Shown in pieces: positions 1 to 7,993 of a stretch of 64,000 nt of DNA. The number at the start of each line of letters is the position of its first letter. Positions within the stretch are counted from its first letter, which is position 1. The position numbers were made by a program, and so were the translations under genes. The notes beneath the pieces were generated by a model. It ran no database searches, was not told the DNA's origin, and worked only from the letters and a program-made list of their open reading frames with translations. The stretch is from the NCBI RefSeq assembly GCF_003234365.2, contig NZ_CP126260.1:868001-932000 (forward strand). The letters run 5' to 3'. This DNA comes from Curtobacterium sp. MCJR17_020. Its GTDB lineage: Bacteria > Actinomycetota > Actinomycetes > Actinomycetales > Microbacteriaceae.

Positions 1-136
1 TGCGCTGTCGCTGAGCGTCCCGCAGTTCGCTGAAGACGCCGCGGTGGCGGTTGCGCCGGCTGGTCACCGACGTCGCTTCGAAGGCTTGCTTGGGTGCGCT
101 GATCGGGTGGACCGGAGTTGCGGTCACGGCGGTCAT
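1..136 (-). CDS. partial hypothetical protein (N-terminal 45 residues, runs off left edge)
   Basis: An open frame starts with ATG at 136 on the minus strand and stays open to the edge. Two SD-like purine stretches (AGGAG and GAGG) precede the ATG. The visible start reads MTAVTATPVHPISAPKQAF and then a basic stretch rich in Arg. No family is recognisable from 45 residues. It is divergent from the AraC-type regulator beginning at 391, which makes it a candidate target of that regulator; this is inference from position only. Confidence 0.5.
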   Translation of the reverse strand, partial: MTAVTATPVHPISAPKQAFEATSVTSRRNRHRGVFSELRDAQRQR

Positions 137-390
137 GTCGTCCTCGTGTTCTCCTGAGCGGCCCGTTGCCGCCGGATGAGACGACCGTACGAGCCGCGGG
201 GTCGCCGGTGTGCGTCACGACCGACGACTCGACGGATCGCGGATGTCGGGAGCGGCCCGGCGGTCGAAATACGGACATCGCCTCGTCGCCGTGCACATCC
301 GGTCCACGCGTCGGCGGGCGAGGAGAGCGCTTCTCGGACAGCGATGCGGACGGCCGGCTCCGGGTCCGTCACACTGCAGTCGGTGAACCG

Positions 391-1341
391 ATGACAGACG
401 AACGAGCTCGCGTGCAGGACGACGTCCGGTCCGCCGACGTCGACGAAGCCCGCGACTTCCTGGTCGGGGCGTACGACGCCTCCGAGTGGCGCGCCGAGAC
501 GACCGCGCAGCCCTTCACCTTCCGGTACTCGGCGGTCGGCGACTCGACGATGACGCTGCGCGCGATCCGGTTCGACGGGCACCTCGACGGCGTCATGACG
601 CCGTCGGACGACTTCGTCGTGCAGTGGATCACCCGGGGTACCGGGTTCATCGGCGAGGGTGACGACCGCCTCGTGAGCGCTGTGGGTCGGCCGCAGTTGT
701 GGCCGCAGGACGGCGCCGCGTTCACGTACCAGGACTACGACCAGCGTCTCGTCCAGATCAACCGGGCATCGCTCGAGGAGGTCGCCGGCGAGCGCGGCGC
801 GGCGTCGGGCGGCGTGCAGCTCGACCACACCGTGCAACCCGACGACCGGGCGGTGACGATGTGGCGGAACACCGTCAAGCTCATCTCGCACACGGTGCTC
901 GACCGGCAGGTCTCACCGCTGCTGCAGGCGGAGATGGGCCGGCTGGGAGCATTGGCGCTGCTCGAGCTGTACCCGGTCGTCTCGGCCACGTTGCCGGATG
1001 AACTCCTGCTCCCGCGCAACGCGCACATCCGCCGGGCCGTCGAGTACGTGCACGAGCACGCCCACCTGCCGATCACGAGCACCGACCTGGCCGAGGTGGC
1101 CTCCCTGAGCCTGCGTGCTCTGCAGCAGGCGTTCCAGCGGCAGCTCGGGGTGAGCCCGAACGGCTACCTGCGCGGGGTCCGTCTCGACCGGGTGCGCGAC
1201 GAGCTCGTGCACGCCGACCCGGCGGGGACGAGCATCGCCGACGTCGCCCGGCAGTGGGGGTTCGCCCACGCTGGTCGGTTCTCGGCCGCCTACCTCGAGC
1301 GCCACGGCGAGTACCCCCGGGACACGATGCGGCGGGCGTGA
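391..1341 (+). CDS. AraC family transcriptional regulator
   Basis: A 316-residue protein with an AraC-type double helix-turn-helix domain at the C-terminus (about residues 210-316; helix cores near DLAEVASLSLRALQQAF and SIADVARQWGFAHAGRFSA). The N-terminal 200 residues resemble the cupin-like ligand-binding half of AraC activators. The frame is open farther upstream, but that part is Arg/Ser-rich and not protein-like, so ATG at 391 was chosen; a GGTGA sequence precedes it. Members bind DNA as activators or repressors in response to small molecules, often sugars. It faces away from the partial gene at the left edge and precedes a phosphotransferase on the same strand. The effector is unknown. 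Confidence 0.85.
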   Translation: MTDERARVQDDVRSADVDEARDFLVGAYDASEWRAETTAQPFTFRYSAVGDSTMTLRAIRFDGHLDGVMTPSDDFVVQWITRGTGFIGEGDDRLVSAVGRPQLWPQDGAAFTYQDYDQRLVQINRASLEEVAGERGAASGGVQLDHTVQPDDRAVTMWRNTVKLISHTVLDRQVSPLLQAEMGRLGALALLELYPVVSATLPDELLLPRNAHIRRAVEYVHEHAHLPITSTDLAEVASLSLRALQQAFQRQLGVSPNGYLRGVRLDRVRDELVHADPAGTSIADVARQWGFAHAGRFSAAYLERHGEYPRDTMRRA

Positions 1342-1353
1342 CACCCCGACGGC

Positions 1354-1359
1354 CATGAT
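1354..1359 (+). promoter_or_regulatory. -10-like hexamer CATGAT for a leaderless start
   Basis: CATGAT ends 6 nt before the GTG start at 1366, and no Shine-Dalgarno sequence is present. The same spacing recurs before many genes of this window. Inferred leaderless transcription. Confidence 0.4.
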
Positions 1360-1365
1360 GGGTGC

Positions 1366-2289
1366 GTGCTCGACGACGACACCCACCGCCACCGACTGGT
1401 CGCGGTCCTCCGTGCCGTCGGGAGCTCGGACGACCACGCCGAACGGCTGCTGGGCGGATCCGTGAACCACACGTACCGGGTGCGGCGAGCGGTCGGTGCC
1501 GACGTCGTCGTGCGGTTCCCCGTCGACCCCCTGCGCTCGGACGAGTTCCCCGTCGAGGCGTGGGCCGCGCGAGCGGCTGCTGCAGCGGGCATCGCCGTCG
1601 CTCGGCCCCTCGACCACGGCGTCCAGGACGGCGTCCCCTTCATCGTGTCCGAGTACGTCGAACCCGACCCACGGCCGATCGAGCACCCCTGGACGTGGCT
1701 CGGGTCGTCCGCCCGCACCGTCGCTTCGATCGACCTGGCGGAGGCGCCGCCGTCGCTGTACACCCGCTTCGGTACCGACCTGGCTCAGGCGTGGTCGGCG
1801 CACCTGGCCTACAACAGCGCAGCGCTCGTCGCGGACGACCCACTCCGCCGGGACGGTGCCTACACCTCGGCCGGCGCGCTCCGGAGGCACTTCGAGCGGC
1901 TGGCCGAGGAGCACTTCGCGTTCGGGCTCGCGCACGGTGACCTGGCACCGCGGAACCTGATCACACGGGGACCGGGTCGTGCGCCCGTGCTCATCGACTG
2001 GGGTGCTGCCGAGACCGGTCCGTCACCGTGGACCGACGCTCGTCGGGTGTTCGAGTGGGCGTTCGTCGACGAGACGATCTCGCTGGCCGAGTACGACGAG
2101 TTCACCGCCGCCGCCGGGCTGGCCACCCCGGCTCACCACGCGACCCTGGCGTCGCTCACCGCGCTGCACCTCGTCGACGTGACCCGGTGGGCGCGGGATC
2201 AGCGGTCGGACCTGTACGCCGAGTACGTCGACCGGTGCCGGGTGGGTCTCGAGCGCATCGAGCGCATCGAGCGCGCTTCGAGGGAGTGA
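1366..2289 (+). CDS. APH-family phosphotransferase (aminoglycoside/choline kinase-like)
   Basis: A 307-residue protein with protein-kinase-like phosphotransferase motifs: the catalytic-loop sequence HGDLAPRN near residue 193 and the metal-binding LIDWG near residue 207. These define the APH/choline kinase superfamily, which phosphorylates small-molecule hydroxyls with ATP; the true substrate cannot be read from sequence and drug resistance should not be assumed. The GTG start at 1366 is chosen because two nearby ATGs (1355, 1358) are out of frame and a -10-like hexamer lies 6 nt upstream. The last codons contain a 9-bp unit repeated three times (2251-2277). It lies 24 nt after the AraC regulator and converges with the esterase ending at 2324. 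Confidence 0.8.
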   Translation: MLDDDTHRHRLVAVLRAVGSSDDHAERLLGGSVNHTYRVRRAVGADVVVRFPVDPLRSDEFPVEAWAARAAAAAGIAVARPLDHGVQDGVPFIVSEYVEPDPRPIEHPWTWLGSSARTVASIDLAEAPPSLYTRFGTDLAQAWSAHLAYNSAALVADDPLRRDGAYTSAGALRRHFERLAEEHFAFGLAHGDLAPRNLITRGPGRAPVLIDWGAAETGPSPWTDARRVFEWAFVDETISLAEYDEFTAAAGLATPAHHATLASLTALHLVDVTRWARDQRSDLYAEYVDRCRVGLERIERIERASRE

Positions 2290-2323
2290 GCGGCGCGCGA
2301 ACGCGGCCCCGAGTGGTCGTCGG

Positions 2324-3325
2324 TCACCGCGCGCGCAGGAACGCCACCTGCCGTTCCCAGTGTCGGAAGCCGCCACCCTCGTGCCCGTTGTACGGGTAGA
2401 CCTCGATCTGACGGTCGGCCGACGCAAGCACGTCGGTCGACCCCAGCGCGTTGAAGGCGGCGAAGGTCGTGCGCGGCGGCACGACGTCGTCCATCAGGGC
2501 CACGGAGAACAGCGCCGGGGCGGTGATGCCGGCGGCGTGGTTCACCCCGTCGAAGTACGCCGCGGTGTCCCACACCGTGTCGGCTGCGTCGCGGTGCACG
2601 GACAGGTAGGTCGCGAGCTCCAGGTACGGGCCCCCGACGGCGATGTCGGTGCCGCCCTCCCAGTCGCACAGGAACGCGACGTCGGGCAGCACCGCGGTGA
2701 TCGGTCCGACGTGGGCCTCGACCAGGGCAGCGGCGGCGATGGCGATGCCACCGCCCTGGCTGCCGCCGGTCAGGGCGATGCGTGACGGGTCGACACCGGG
2801 CAGCGTCCGCACGGCGTCCACCAGGCGGACGGCGTCGGTGTACACGCGGCGGTAGTAGTGGTCGGCGGGGGAGCCGATGCCGCTCGTCATCCACCCGCTC
2901 GCGTGTGGTCCGGAGCCGTGCGGGTCGGGGGTGTCGCCGTCGGCCCACCCGCTGCCCTGGCCACGGGTGTCCATGACGACGTGCACGTACCCGGCGAGGG
3001 CCCAGTGCACGCGCTCGCCGGGGCGCCCGCGGCCGCCGCCGTAGCCGAGGAACTCGACCACGACGGGCAGCGCGGTGTCACGACCGATCAGCGGTCGGGA
3101 GACCCAGGCGCGCACCAGATCGCCGGCGAACCCCGGGAACGTCAGGTCCTCGACGACGAGTCCGGTCACCGGGGTGTCGGCCGGAGCGAGGACGGCAGCC
3201 GTCTCCGCTCCGGCCGCCCGGGCCGCGGCGATCGTGTCCGCCCAGAACGCGTCGAAGTCGGCCGGTTGCCGGACCTCGGGTCGGTGCCGACGGAGTTCGT
3301 CGAGCGGGAGGTCGGTGCGTGCCAT
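2324..3325 (-). CDS. CE7 family acetyl xylan esterase / cephalosporin-C deacetylase-like
   Basis: A 333-residue alpha/beta hydrolase of the carbohydrate esterase 7 type, a usual length for the family. Visible are the CE7 signature RGQG (121-124), the nucleophile motif GGSQGG (Ser189), an acidic pair near 279-280 in ALMDDVVPP and the catalytic His in NGHEGGG (about 315). No signal peptide is visible, so it likely acts in the cytoplasm, removing acetyl groups from imported short xylo-oligosaccharides. It is the last gene of a minus-strand operon after xylA and xylB, 12 nt downstream of xylB, which fits deacetylation of xylan-derived sugars before xylose catabolism. Confidence 0.88.
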   Translation of the reverse strand: MARTDLPLDELRRHRPEVRQPADFDAFWADTIAAARAAGAETAAVLAPADTPVTGLVVEDLTFPGFAGDLVRAWVSRPLIGRDTALPVVVEFLGYGGGRGRPGERVHWALAGYVHVVMDTRGQGSGWADGDTPDPHGSGPHASGWMTSGIGSPADHYYRRVYTDAVRLVDAVRTLPGVDPSRIALTGGSQGGGIAIAAAALVEAHVGPITAVLPDVAFLCDWEGGTDIAVGGPYLELATYLSVHRDAADTVWDTAAYFDGVNHAAGITAPALFSVALMDDVVPPRTTFAAFNALGSTDVLASADRQIEVYPYNGHEGGGFRHWERQVAFLRAR

Positions 3326-3337
3326 GGGTCTCCTCGG

Positions 3338-4807
3338 TCAGCGCGCCGCGGCGCGGTACTGCTCGAGCACCTCGGGGTGCGGGTCCGCCGGCACGGTCGT
3401 CGTCGCGATGTCCCACGACGGCAGCGCGCCGGTCAACGCCCAGGCTGCCTGACGCGCGGCTCCGGACGCCACGTACTCGCCCGGCTCCGGGATGAGCACG
3501 TCGCGCCCGAACACCTGCGCGGCGACGGTCCGGACGGCCTCGTTCCGCGCGGCCCCGCCGATGAGCAGCAGTCGCGACACGGTCACGCCGGTGCCCTCGA
3601 CCGCGGCGAGTCCGTCGGCCAGGGCACAGAGCATGCCCTCCACCGCGGCGCGCGCCAGGTGCGGTCGGTCGGTCGTACCCGGGGTCATCCCGAGCAGTGA
3701 CGCGGTCGCGTCCGGCCGGTTGGGCGTGCGCTCGCCGACGAAGTACGGCACCAGCACGAGGCCGTCGGCCCCGGCCGGCGCTTGCAGCGCCAGCTCGCCG
3801 AGCGCGTCGTGGTCCACGCCGAGCAGGCCGCCGATCACCTCGAGCACGCGGGCCGCGTTGAGCGTCGTGACGATCGGGAGGCGCGACCCGGTCCCGTCGG
3901 CGAAGCCCGCCACGGTCCCGCTCGGGTCCAGGACGTCGGTACCGGTGACGCCGAAGACGGTCCCGCTGGTCCCCAGGGACACCGCGATGTCCCCGGGAGC
4001 GAGCCCGAGTCCGAGCGCCGCACCGGCGTTGTCGCCGAGTCCGGCCGCCACGACCAGTCCGGCCGGTGCGACCGCGCCGTTCGGCAGTGCCACGTCGATG
4101 TCGAGCGTCCCCATCGCCTCGTCGTGCGCGACCACGCGCGGCACGACGACCGTGTCCGCGGTCGGCTCGGAGCCGGCGACGCGCATCGGGCGGCCGAGCG
4201 CGAGTTCGAACAGGTCCGGGGCGTACTCCCGGCGCACCGGGTCCCAGTAGGCGGTGCCGCTGGCGTCCGAGGCATCGGTGGCGAGTGCGTTCAGGTCGGG
4301 GCCGAGCGGACTCTCGTCGGCCGGGCCGTACCCGCGTAGCCGCCACGACAACCAGTCGTGGGGGAGCGCGACCGCTGCGACGTGGCCGGCGTTGTCCGGC
4401 TCGGCGTCGCGGAGCCACCGCAGCTTGGTCCCGGTGAACGATGCCACCGGGACCAGACCCGTCCGGGCGACCCAGGATTCCCGTCCGATCTCCTCGACCA
4501 TCTGCGCGGCCGCATCCGCACTGCGCACGTCGTTCCAGAGCAGGGCGTCGCGGACCACGCGACCGTCGGCGTCGAGCGCGACCATGCCGTGCTGCTGCCC
4601 GGCGATCGCGACGGCGCGGACGTCGGCGAGCCCGCCGGCGTCCGCGACCGCGGTGCCGAGGGCGTCCCACCAGTGGCGGGGATCGACGGACGTGCCGTCC
4701 GGGTGGGCGGCACGTCCCTCACGGACGACGGCACCCGTCGCCGCGTCGCGGATCGTGACCTTGCAGGACTGGGTCGACGAGTCGACGCCGGCGACGAGCT
4801 GTGTCAT
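3338..4807 (-). CDS. xylB: xylulokinase
   Basis: A 489-residue FGGY-family kinase that phosphorylates D-xylulose to xylulose 5-phosphate with ATP. The N-terminal phosphate-binding motif GVDSSTQSCKV, the family's conserved GDNAG motif containing the catalytic Asp, and the ATP-site motif LLIGGAARN near residue 400 are all visible. Length is normal. It lies 12 nt downstream of xylA on the same strand, so the two are surely co-transcribed, and its product enters the pentose phosphate pathway. Expression should follow the xylA promoter, which is overlapped by inverted repeats suited to a ROK repressor. Confidence 0.95.
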   Translation of the reverse strand: MTQLVAGVDSSTQSCKVTIRDAATGAVVREGRAAHPDGTSVDPRHWWDALGTAVADAGGLADVRAVAIAGQQHGMVALDADGRVVRDALLWNDVRSADAAAQMVEEIGRESWVARTGLVPVASFTGTKLRWLRDAEPDNAGHVAAVALPHDWLSWRLRGYGPADESPLGPDLNALATDASDASGTAYWDPVRREYAPDLFELALGRPMRVAGSEPTADTVVVPRVVAHDEAMGTLDIDVALPNGAVAPAGLVVAAGLGDNAGAALGLGLAPGDIAVSLGTSGTVFGVTGTDVLDPSGTVAGFADGTGSRLPIVTTLNAARVLEVIGGLLGVDHDALGELALQAPAGADGLVLVPYFVGERTPNRPDATASLLGMTPGTTDRPHLARAAVEGMLCALADGLAAVEGTGVTVSRLLLIGGAARNEAVRTVAAQVFGRDVLIPEPGEYVASGAARQAAWALTGALPSWDIATTTVPADPHPEVLEQYRAAAR

Positions 4808-4819
4808 CCCCGCAGCCTG

Positions 4820-6010
4820 TCAGCGCGCGCCGAGCAGGTGCTCGATGGCGAGCTGCTGCAGTCGGACGAAGCCGAAGCCCTTGCCGCCGAAGTACGCGTC
4901 GGCGTCGAAGTCCTCGTAGGCCGAGCGGTCGGACAGGAAGGCGTCGTAGGACTCGCCGTCGTTCAGGGTCGGCGTGCTGAGCTCGCCGACCTTCGAGGCC
5001 TCGAGCGCGGCCTGCACCTCGGGGTCGGCACGGAAGGCCTGCGCGCGCTCCTTGAGGAGCAGGTACATGCGCATGTTCGCGGCCGCCGAGTCCCAGACGC
5101 CCGTGATGTCCTCGGTACGGCTCGGCTTGTAGTCGAAGTGGCGCGGACCGTCGTAGGCCTGGCCGCCCTGCGGCGAACCGTGCTCGAGCAGGTCGACGAG
5201 CGAGAACGCGTTCTGCAGGTCGCCGTGGCCGAACACCAGGTCCTGGTCGTACTTGATGCCGCGCTGACCGTTGAGGTCGATGTGGAAGAGCTTGCCCTGG
5301 TAGAGCGCCTGGGCGATGCCGGCCGTGAAGTTCAGGCCCGCCATCTGCTCGTGGCCGACCTCGGGGTTGATGCCGAACAGCTCGGGGCGCTCGAGGGTCT
5401 CGGTGAAGGCGATCGCGTGGCCGAGGGTCGGCAGCAGGATGTCGCCGCGGGGCTCGTTCGGCTTCGGCTCGATGGCGAAGCGGATGCCGTAGCCCTTGTC
5501 GGTGACGTAGTCGGCGAGCAGGTTGACGGCCTCGCGGTAGCGCTCGAGTGCGGCCTGCACGTCCTTCGCGCTGTCGTACTCGGAGCCCTCGCGGCCGCCC
5601 CACATCACGAACGTCGACGCACCGAGCTCGGCGGCGAGGTCGATGTTGCGCAGCACCTTGCGGAGCGCGAAGCGGCGGACCTGCCGGTCGTTCGAGGTGA
5701 AGCCGCCGTCCTTGAACACGGGTGCGGAGAACAGGTTCGTCGTCACCATCGGCACGATGAGGCCGGTGGAGTCGAGCGCACCCTTGAGGCGGTCGATCTG
5801 CGTCTGCCGTTCGGCGTCGGTCGAGCCGAACGCGAACAGGTCGTCGTCGTGGAAGGTCAGGCCGTAGGCGCCGAGCTCGTCGAGCTTCTCGACCGCCTCG
5901 ACCACGTCGAGGGCCGGGCGGGTCGGCCCGCCGAAGGGGTCGGAGCCGTTGTAGCCGATGGTCCAGAGACCGAAGGAGAACTTGTCTGCACGGGTGGGCG
6001 TCGTTGCCAT
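4820..6010 (-). CDS. xylA: xylose isomerase
   Basis: A 396-residue TIM-barrel enzyme of the actinobacterial XylA class that interconverts D-xylose and D-xylulose using divalent metals. Typical segments are seen: FGLWTIGYNGSDPFG at the N-terminus, VMWGGREG, the metal-site region AIEPKPNEPRGD and FHIDLNGQRG. The frame is open well upstream, but homology begins at ATG 6010 (MATTPTRADKFSFG) and the extra 5' part would run through the promoter. It heads the operon xylA-xylB-esterase. Its promoter (TTGCCA, 17 nt, TATGTT) lies inside the inverted repeats shared with the divergent dehydrogenase gene. Confidence 0.96.
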   Translation of the reverse strand: MATTPTRADKFSFGLWTIGYNGSDPFGGPTRPALDVVEAVEKLDELGAYGLTFHDDDLFAFGSTDAERQTQIDRLKGALDSTGLIVPMVTTNLFSAPVFKDGGFTSNDRQVRRFALRKVLRNIDLAAELGASTFVMWGGREGSEYDSAKDVQAALERYREAVNLLADYVTDKGYGIRFAIEPKPNEPRGDILLPTLGHAIAFTETLERPELFGINPEVGHEQMAGLNFTAGIAQALYQGKLFHIDLNGQRGIKYDQDLVFGHGDLQNAFSLVDLLEHGSPQGGQAYDGPRHFDYKPSRTEDITGVWDSAAANMRMYLLLKERAQAFRADPEVQAALEASKVGELSTPTLNDGESYDAFLSDRSAYEDFDADAYFGGKGFGFVRLQQLAIEHLLGAR

Positions 6011-6038
6011 GGTGGTCACCGTTCGTCGTCGAAACAAA

Positions 6039-6072
6039 ATGTTGCCGCGCCCAACATAAGCGGTAGTGTTGG
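6039..6072. promoter_or_regulatory. interlocking inverted repeats, probable ROK (XylR-like) operator
   Basis: ATGTTG (6039-6044) and CAACAT (6052-6057) form a perfect dyad with a 7-nt spacer. CCAACA (6051-6056) and TGTTGG (6067-6072) form a second perfect dyad with a 10-nt spacer. They share the middle half-site and cover the xylA -10 and the plus-strand -35/-10. A ROK repressor is encoded at 10371, so this is a natural operator; binding is inferred. Confidence 0.6.
6042..6069 (+). promoter_or_regulatory. promoter of the dehydrogenase/ThuA operon
   Basis: -35-like TTGCCG (6042-6047), 16-nt spacer, -10-like TAGTGT (6064-6069), followed by a leader with AAAGGAG before the ATG at 6108. It overlaps the divergent xylA promoter, so both units can be controlled by one repressor. 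Confidence 0.45.
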
Positions 6073-6081
6073 CTGTGGCAA
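6053..6081 (-). promoter_or_regulatory. xylA promoter
   Basis: Read on the minus strand: -35 TTGCCA (6081-6076), 17-nt spacer, -10 TATGTT (6058-6053), upstream of xylA at 6010. It overlaps both inverted repeats, so a bound repressor would block it. Confidence 0.55.
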
Positions 6082-6107
6082 GGACGTGATCGCAAAGGAG
6101 CGAGCGG

Positions 6108-7289
6108 ATGGCACAGGAACGACTGCGGATCGCCATGGTGGGGCACGGCTTCATGGGAGCCGCGCACTCACAGGCATGGCGGACCGCCCCCAGGTTCTTC
6201 GACCTCGGGGTCGAGCCCGAGATGGCGGTGATCGTCGGGCGCGACGCGGAACGCACCGAGGCCGCTCGCGTGCAGTACGGCTGGCAGGCTGCGTCGACCG
6301 ACTGGCGCGCCGTCGTGGCCGACCCGGACATCGACGTCGTCGACATCGTGTCGCCCGGTTCGTCGCACGTCGAGATCGCGATCGCCGCGCTCGAGGCCGG
6401 CAAGCACGTCCTGTGCGAGAAGCCGCTCGCCAACACCGTCGAACAGGCCGAGGCGATGACCGCCGCTGCCGCAGCTGCCCGGGCGCGCGGGGTCCGCGCC
6501 ATGGTCGGGTTCAGCTACCGCCGGGTGCCGGCCATTGCCTTCGCCCGACAGCTCGTGCAGGACGGCCGGATCGGCACCGTGCGCCAGGTCCGCGCGCTCT
6601 ACCTGCAGGACTGGCTCGCCGACGAGGACGGCCCGATGACCTGGCGCCTCGACAAGGAACTCGCCGGTTCCGGAGCGCTCGGCGACATCGGCGCGCACGC
6701 GATCGACCTCGTCGAGCACGTCACCGGCGCCGAGCTCACCCGGGTGTCGGGTCTGCTCGAGACCTTCGTGACCGAGCGCCCCCTGCTCGCCGACGGCGTC
6801 GGACTCTCCGGCACGGCGTCGAGCGAGCGTGGGCAGGTCACCGTCGACGACGCCGCGTTCTTCACCGCCCGACTCGGCGGCGGTGCGGCCGACGGTGCGA
6901 TCGGCACGTTCGAGGCCACGCGCTACGCCACCGGCCGGAAGAACGGCCTGACGCTCGAGATCAGCGGGTCCGAGGGTGCGATCCAGTTCGACCTCGAGTC
7001 CATGAACGAACTTCGGCTGTACGAGTCGTCGGCGCCCGCGGGGGAGCAGGGCTTCCGCCGCATCCTGGTCACCGAACCCGAGCACCCCTACATGGCAGCG
7101 TGGTGGCCCACCGGACACCTCATCGGGTACGAGCACACCTTCAGCCACCAGGTGAAGGACTTCGTCGACGCGATCGTGGCCGGCACCGACCCGTCGCCCT
7201 CGTTCGAGGACGGCCTGCACGTGCAGCGGGTGCTCGACGCCGTCGAACGCAGCGCCGCCGACGGCAGCAGCTGGACGGTGACCTCGTGA
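6108..7289 (+). CDS. Gfo/Idh/MocA family NAD(P)-dependent sugar dehydrogenase
   Basis: A 393-residue oxidoreductase with an N-terminal Rossmann fold (IAMVGHGFMGAAHSQAW), the family signature EKPLANTV near residue 105 and a C-terminal alpha/beta domain (GDIGAHAIDLVEHVTG region) that binds the sugar. Members oxidise or reduce hydroxyls of sugars, inositols or sugar acids, often at C3 of a glycoside. ATG 6108 is preceded by AAAGGAG. It is the first gene of a rightward operon divergent from xylA and overlaps the next gene by 4 nt. Substrate is not readable; the ThuA-like neighbour suggests 3-keto-sugar chemistry. Confidence 0.88.
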   Translation: MAQERLRIAMVGHGFMGAAHSQAWRTAPRFFDLGVEPEMAVIVGRDAERTEAARVQYGWQAASTDWRAVVADPDIDVVDIVSPGSSHVEIAIAALEAGKHVLCEKPLANTVEQAEAMTAAAAAARARGVRAMVGFSYRRVPAIAFARQLVQDGRIGTVRQVRALYLQDWLADEDGPMTWRLDKELAGSGALGDIGAHAIDLVEHVTGAELTRVSGLLETFVTERPLLADGVGLSGTASSERGQVTVDDAAFFTARLGGGAADGAIGTFEATRYATGRKNGLTLEISGSEGAIQFDLESMNELRLYESSAPAGEQGFRRILVTEPEHPYMAAWWPTGHLIGYEHTFSHQVKDFVDAIVAGTDPSPSFEDGLHVQRVLDAVERSAADGSSWTVTS

Positions 7290-7993
7290 CCGCCGCCGAC
7301 GGAACACGCCAGGCGCTCGTCGTCCGCGGGGGTTGGGACGGCCACCAGCCCGTCGAGACCACCGACCTGTTCGTCCCGTTCCTGGGCGACAACGGGTTCG
7401 CGGTCCGGGTGTCGGACTCGACGGCCGTCTACGCCGACGAGTCCGTCATGGCCGAGGTCGACCTGATCGTGCAGGTCGTCACCATGTCGACCATCGCCGA
7501 CGACGAGTTCGCCGGGCTGCAGCGTGCGGTCCTGGACGGCGCCGGACTGGCCGGCTGGCACGGCGGGATCGCGGACGCCTTCCGGAACACCGCCGACTAC
7601 CTGCACATGGTCGGCGGCCAGTTCGCCCACCACGCCGGCAAGCGCCCCGACGAGCGCGTCGGGGAGCAGTCCGACAACTACATCCCGTACACGGTGCACC
7701 TCACCGACCTCGGACGATCGCACCCGATCACGCAGGGCATCGAGGACTTCGACCTCGTCACCGAGCAGTACTGGGTGCTGTCCGACGAGTACAACGACGT
7801 CCTCGCGACCACCACGCAGGAAGCGCGCGACTTCGACGCCTGGAACCGTCCGGTCACCGCACCGGCGATCTGGACGCGACAGTGGGGTGCGGGCCGCGTG
7901 TTCGTCTCCGCGCCCGGGCACCGCCTCGAGGTCGTCGAGTCGCAGCCACTCCGCACCATCATCGAGAGGGGCCTCCTGTGGGCAGCACGATGA
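7286..7993 (+). CDS. ThuA-like domain protein
   Basis: A 235-residue ThuA-family protein (class I glutamine amidotransferase-like fold). Segments typical of the family are ALVVRGGWDGHQP at the N-terminus, the GLAGWHGGIADAFRN stretch near residue 90 and the HPITQGIEDF motif. The GTG start at 7286 overlaps the upstream TGA (GTGA) and the gene ends in an ATGA overlap with the next gene, so translation is coupled. ThuA in rhizobia takes part in trehalose utilisation together with a dehydrogenase making 3-ketotrehalose, but the chemistry of this family is poorly defined. Position between two Gfo/Idh/MocA enzymes points to oxidised glycoside breakdown. Confidence 0.8.
   Translation: MTAADGTRQALVVRGGWDGHQPVETTDLFVPFLGDNGFAVRVSDSTAVYADESVMAEVDLIVQVVTMSTIADDEFAGLQRAVLDGAGLAGWHGGIADAFRNTADYLHMVGGQFAHHAGKRPDERVGEQSDNYIPYTVHLTDLGRSHPITQGIEDFDLVTEQYWVLSDEYNDVLATTTQEARDFDAWNRPVTAPAIWTRQWGAGRVFVSAPGHRLEVVESQPLRTIIERGLLWAAR

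Noticed and set aside
137..390. N-terminal extension of the AraC regulator and several overlapping small frames
   Set aside because: Composition is Arg/Ser/Pro-rich in all frames and no SD or homology supports a start before 391.
1366..2289. Aminoglycoside resistance gene
   Set aside because: APH-fold motifs alone do not show drug specificity; many chromosomal members act on metabolites.
6011..6502. Upstream extension of xylA to 6502
   Set aside because: It would run through the divergent promoters into the dehydrogenase gene; XylA homology starts at 6010.
4358..7993. A plus-strand open frame of 1211 codons across xylA and xylB
   Set aside because: Only its last 235 codons (ThuA-like) resemble a protein family. 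The rest is antisense to xylB and xylA in GC-skewed codons.
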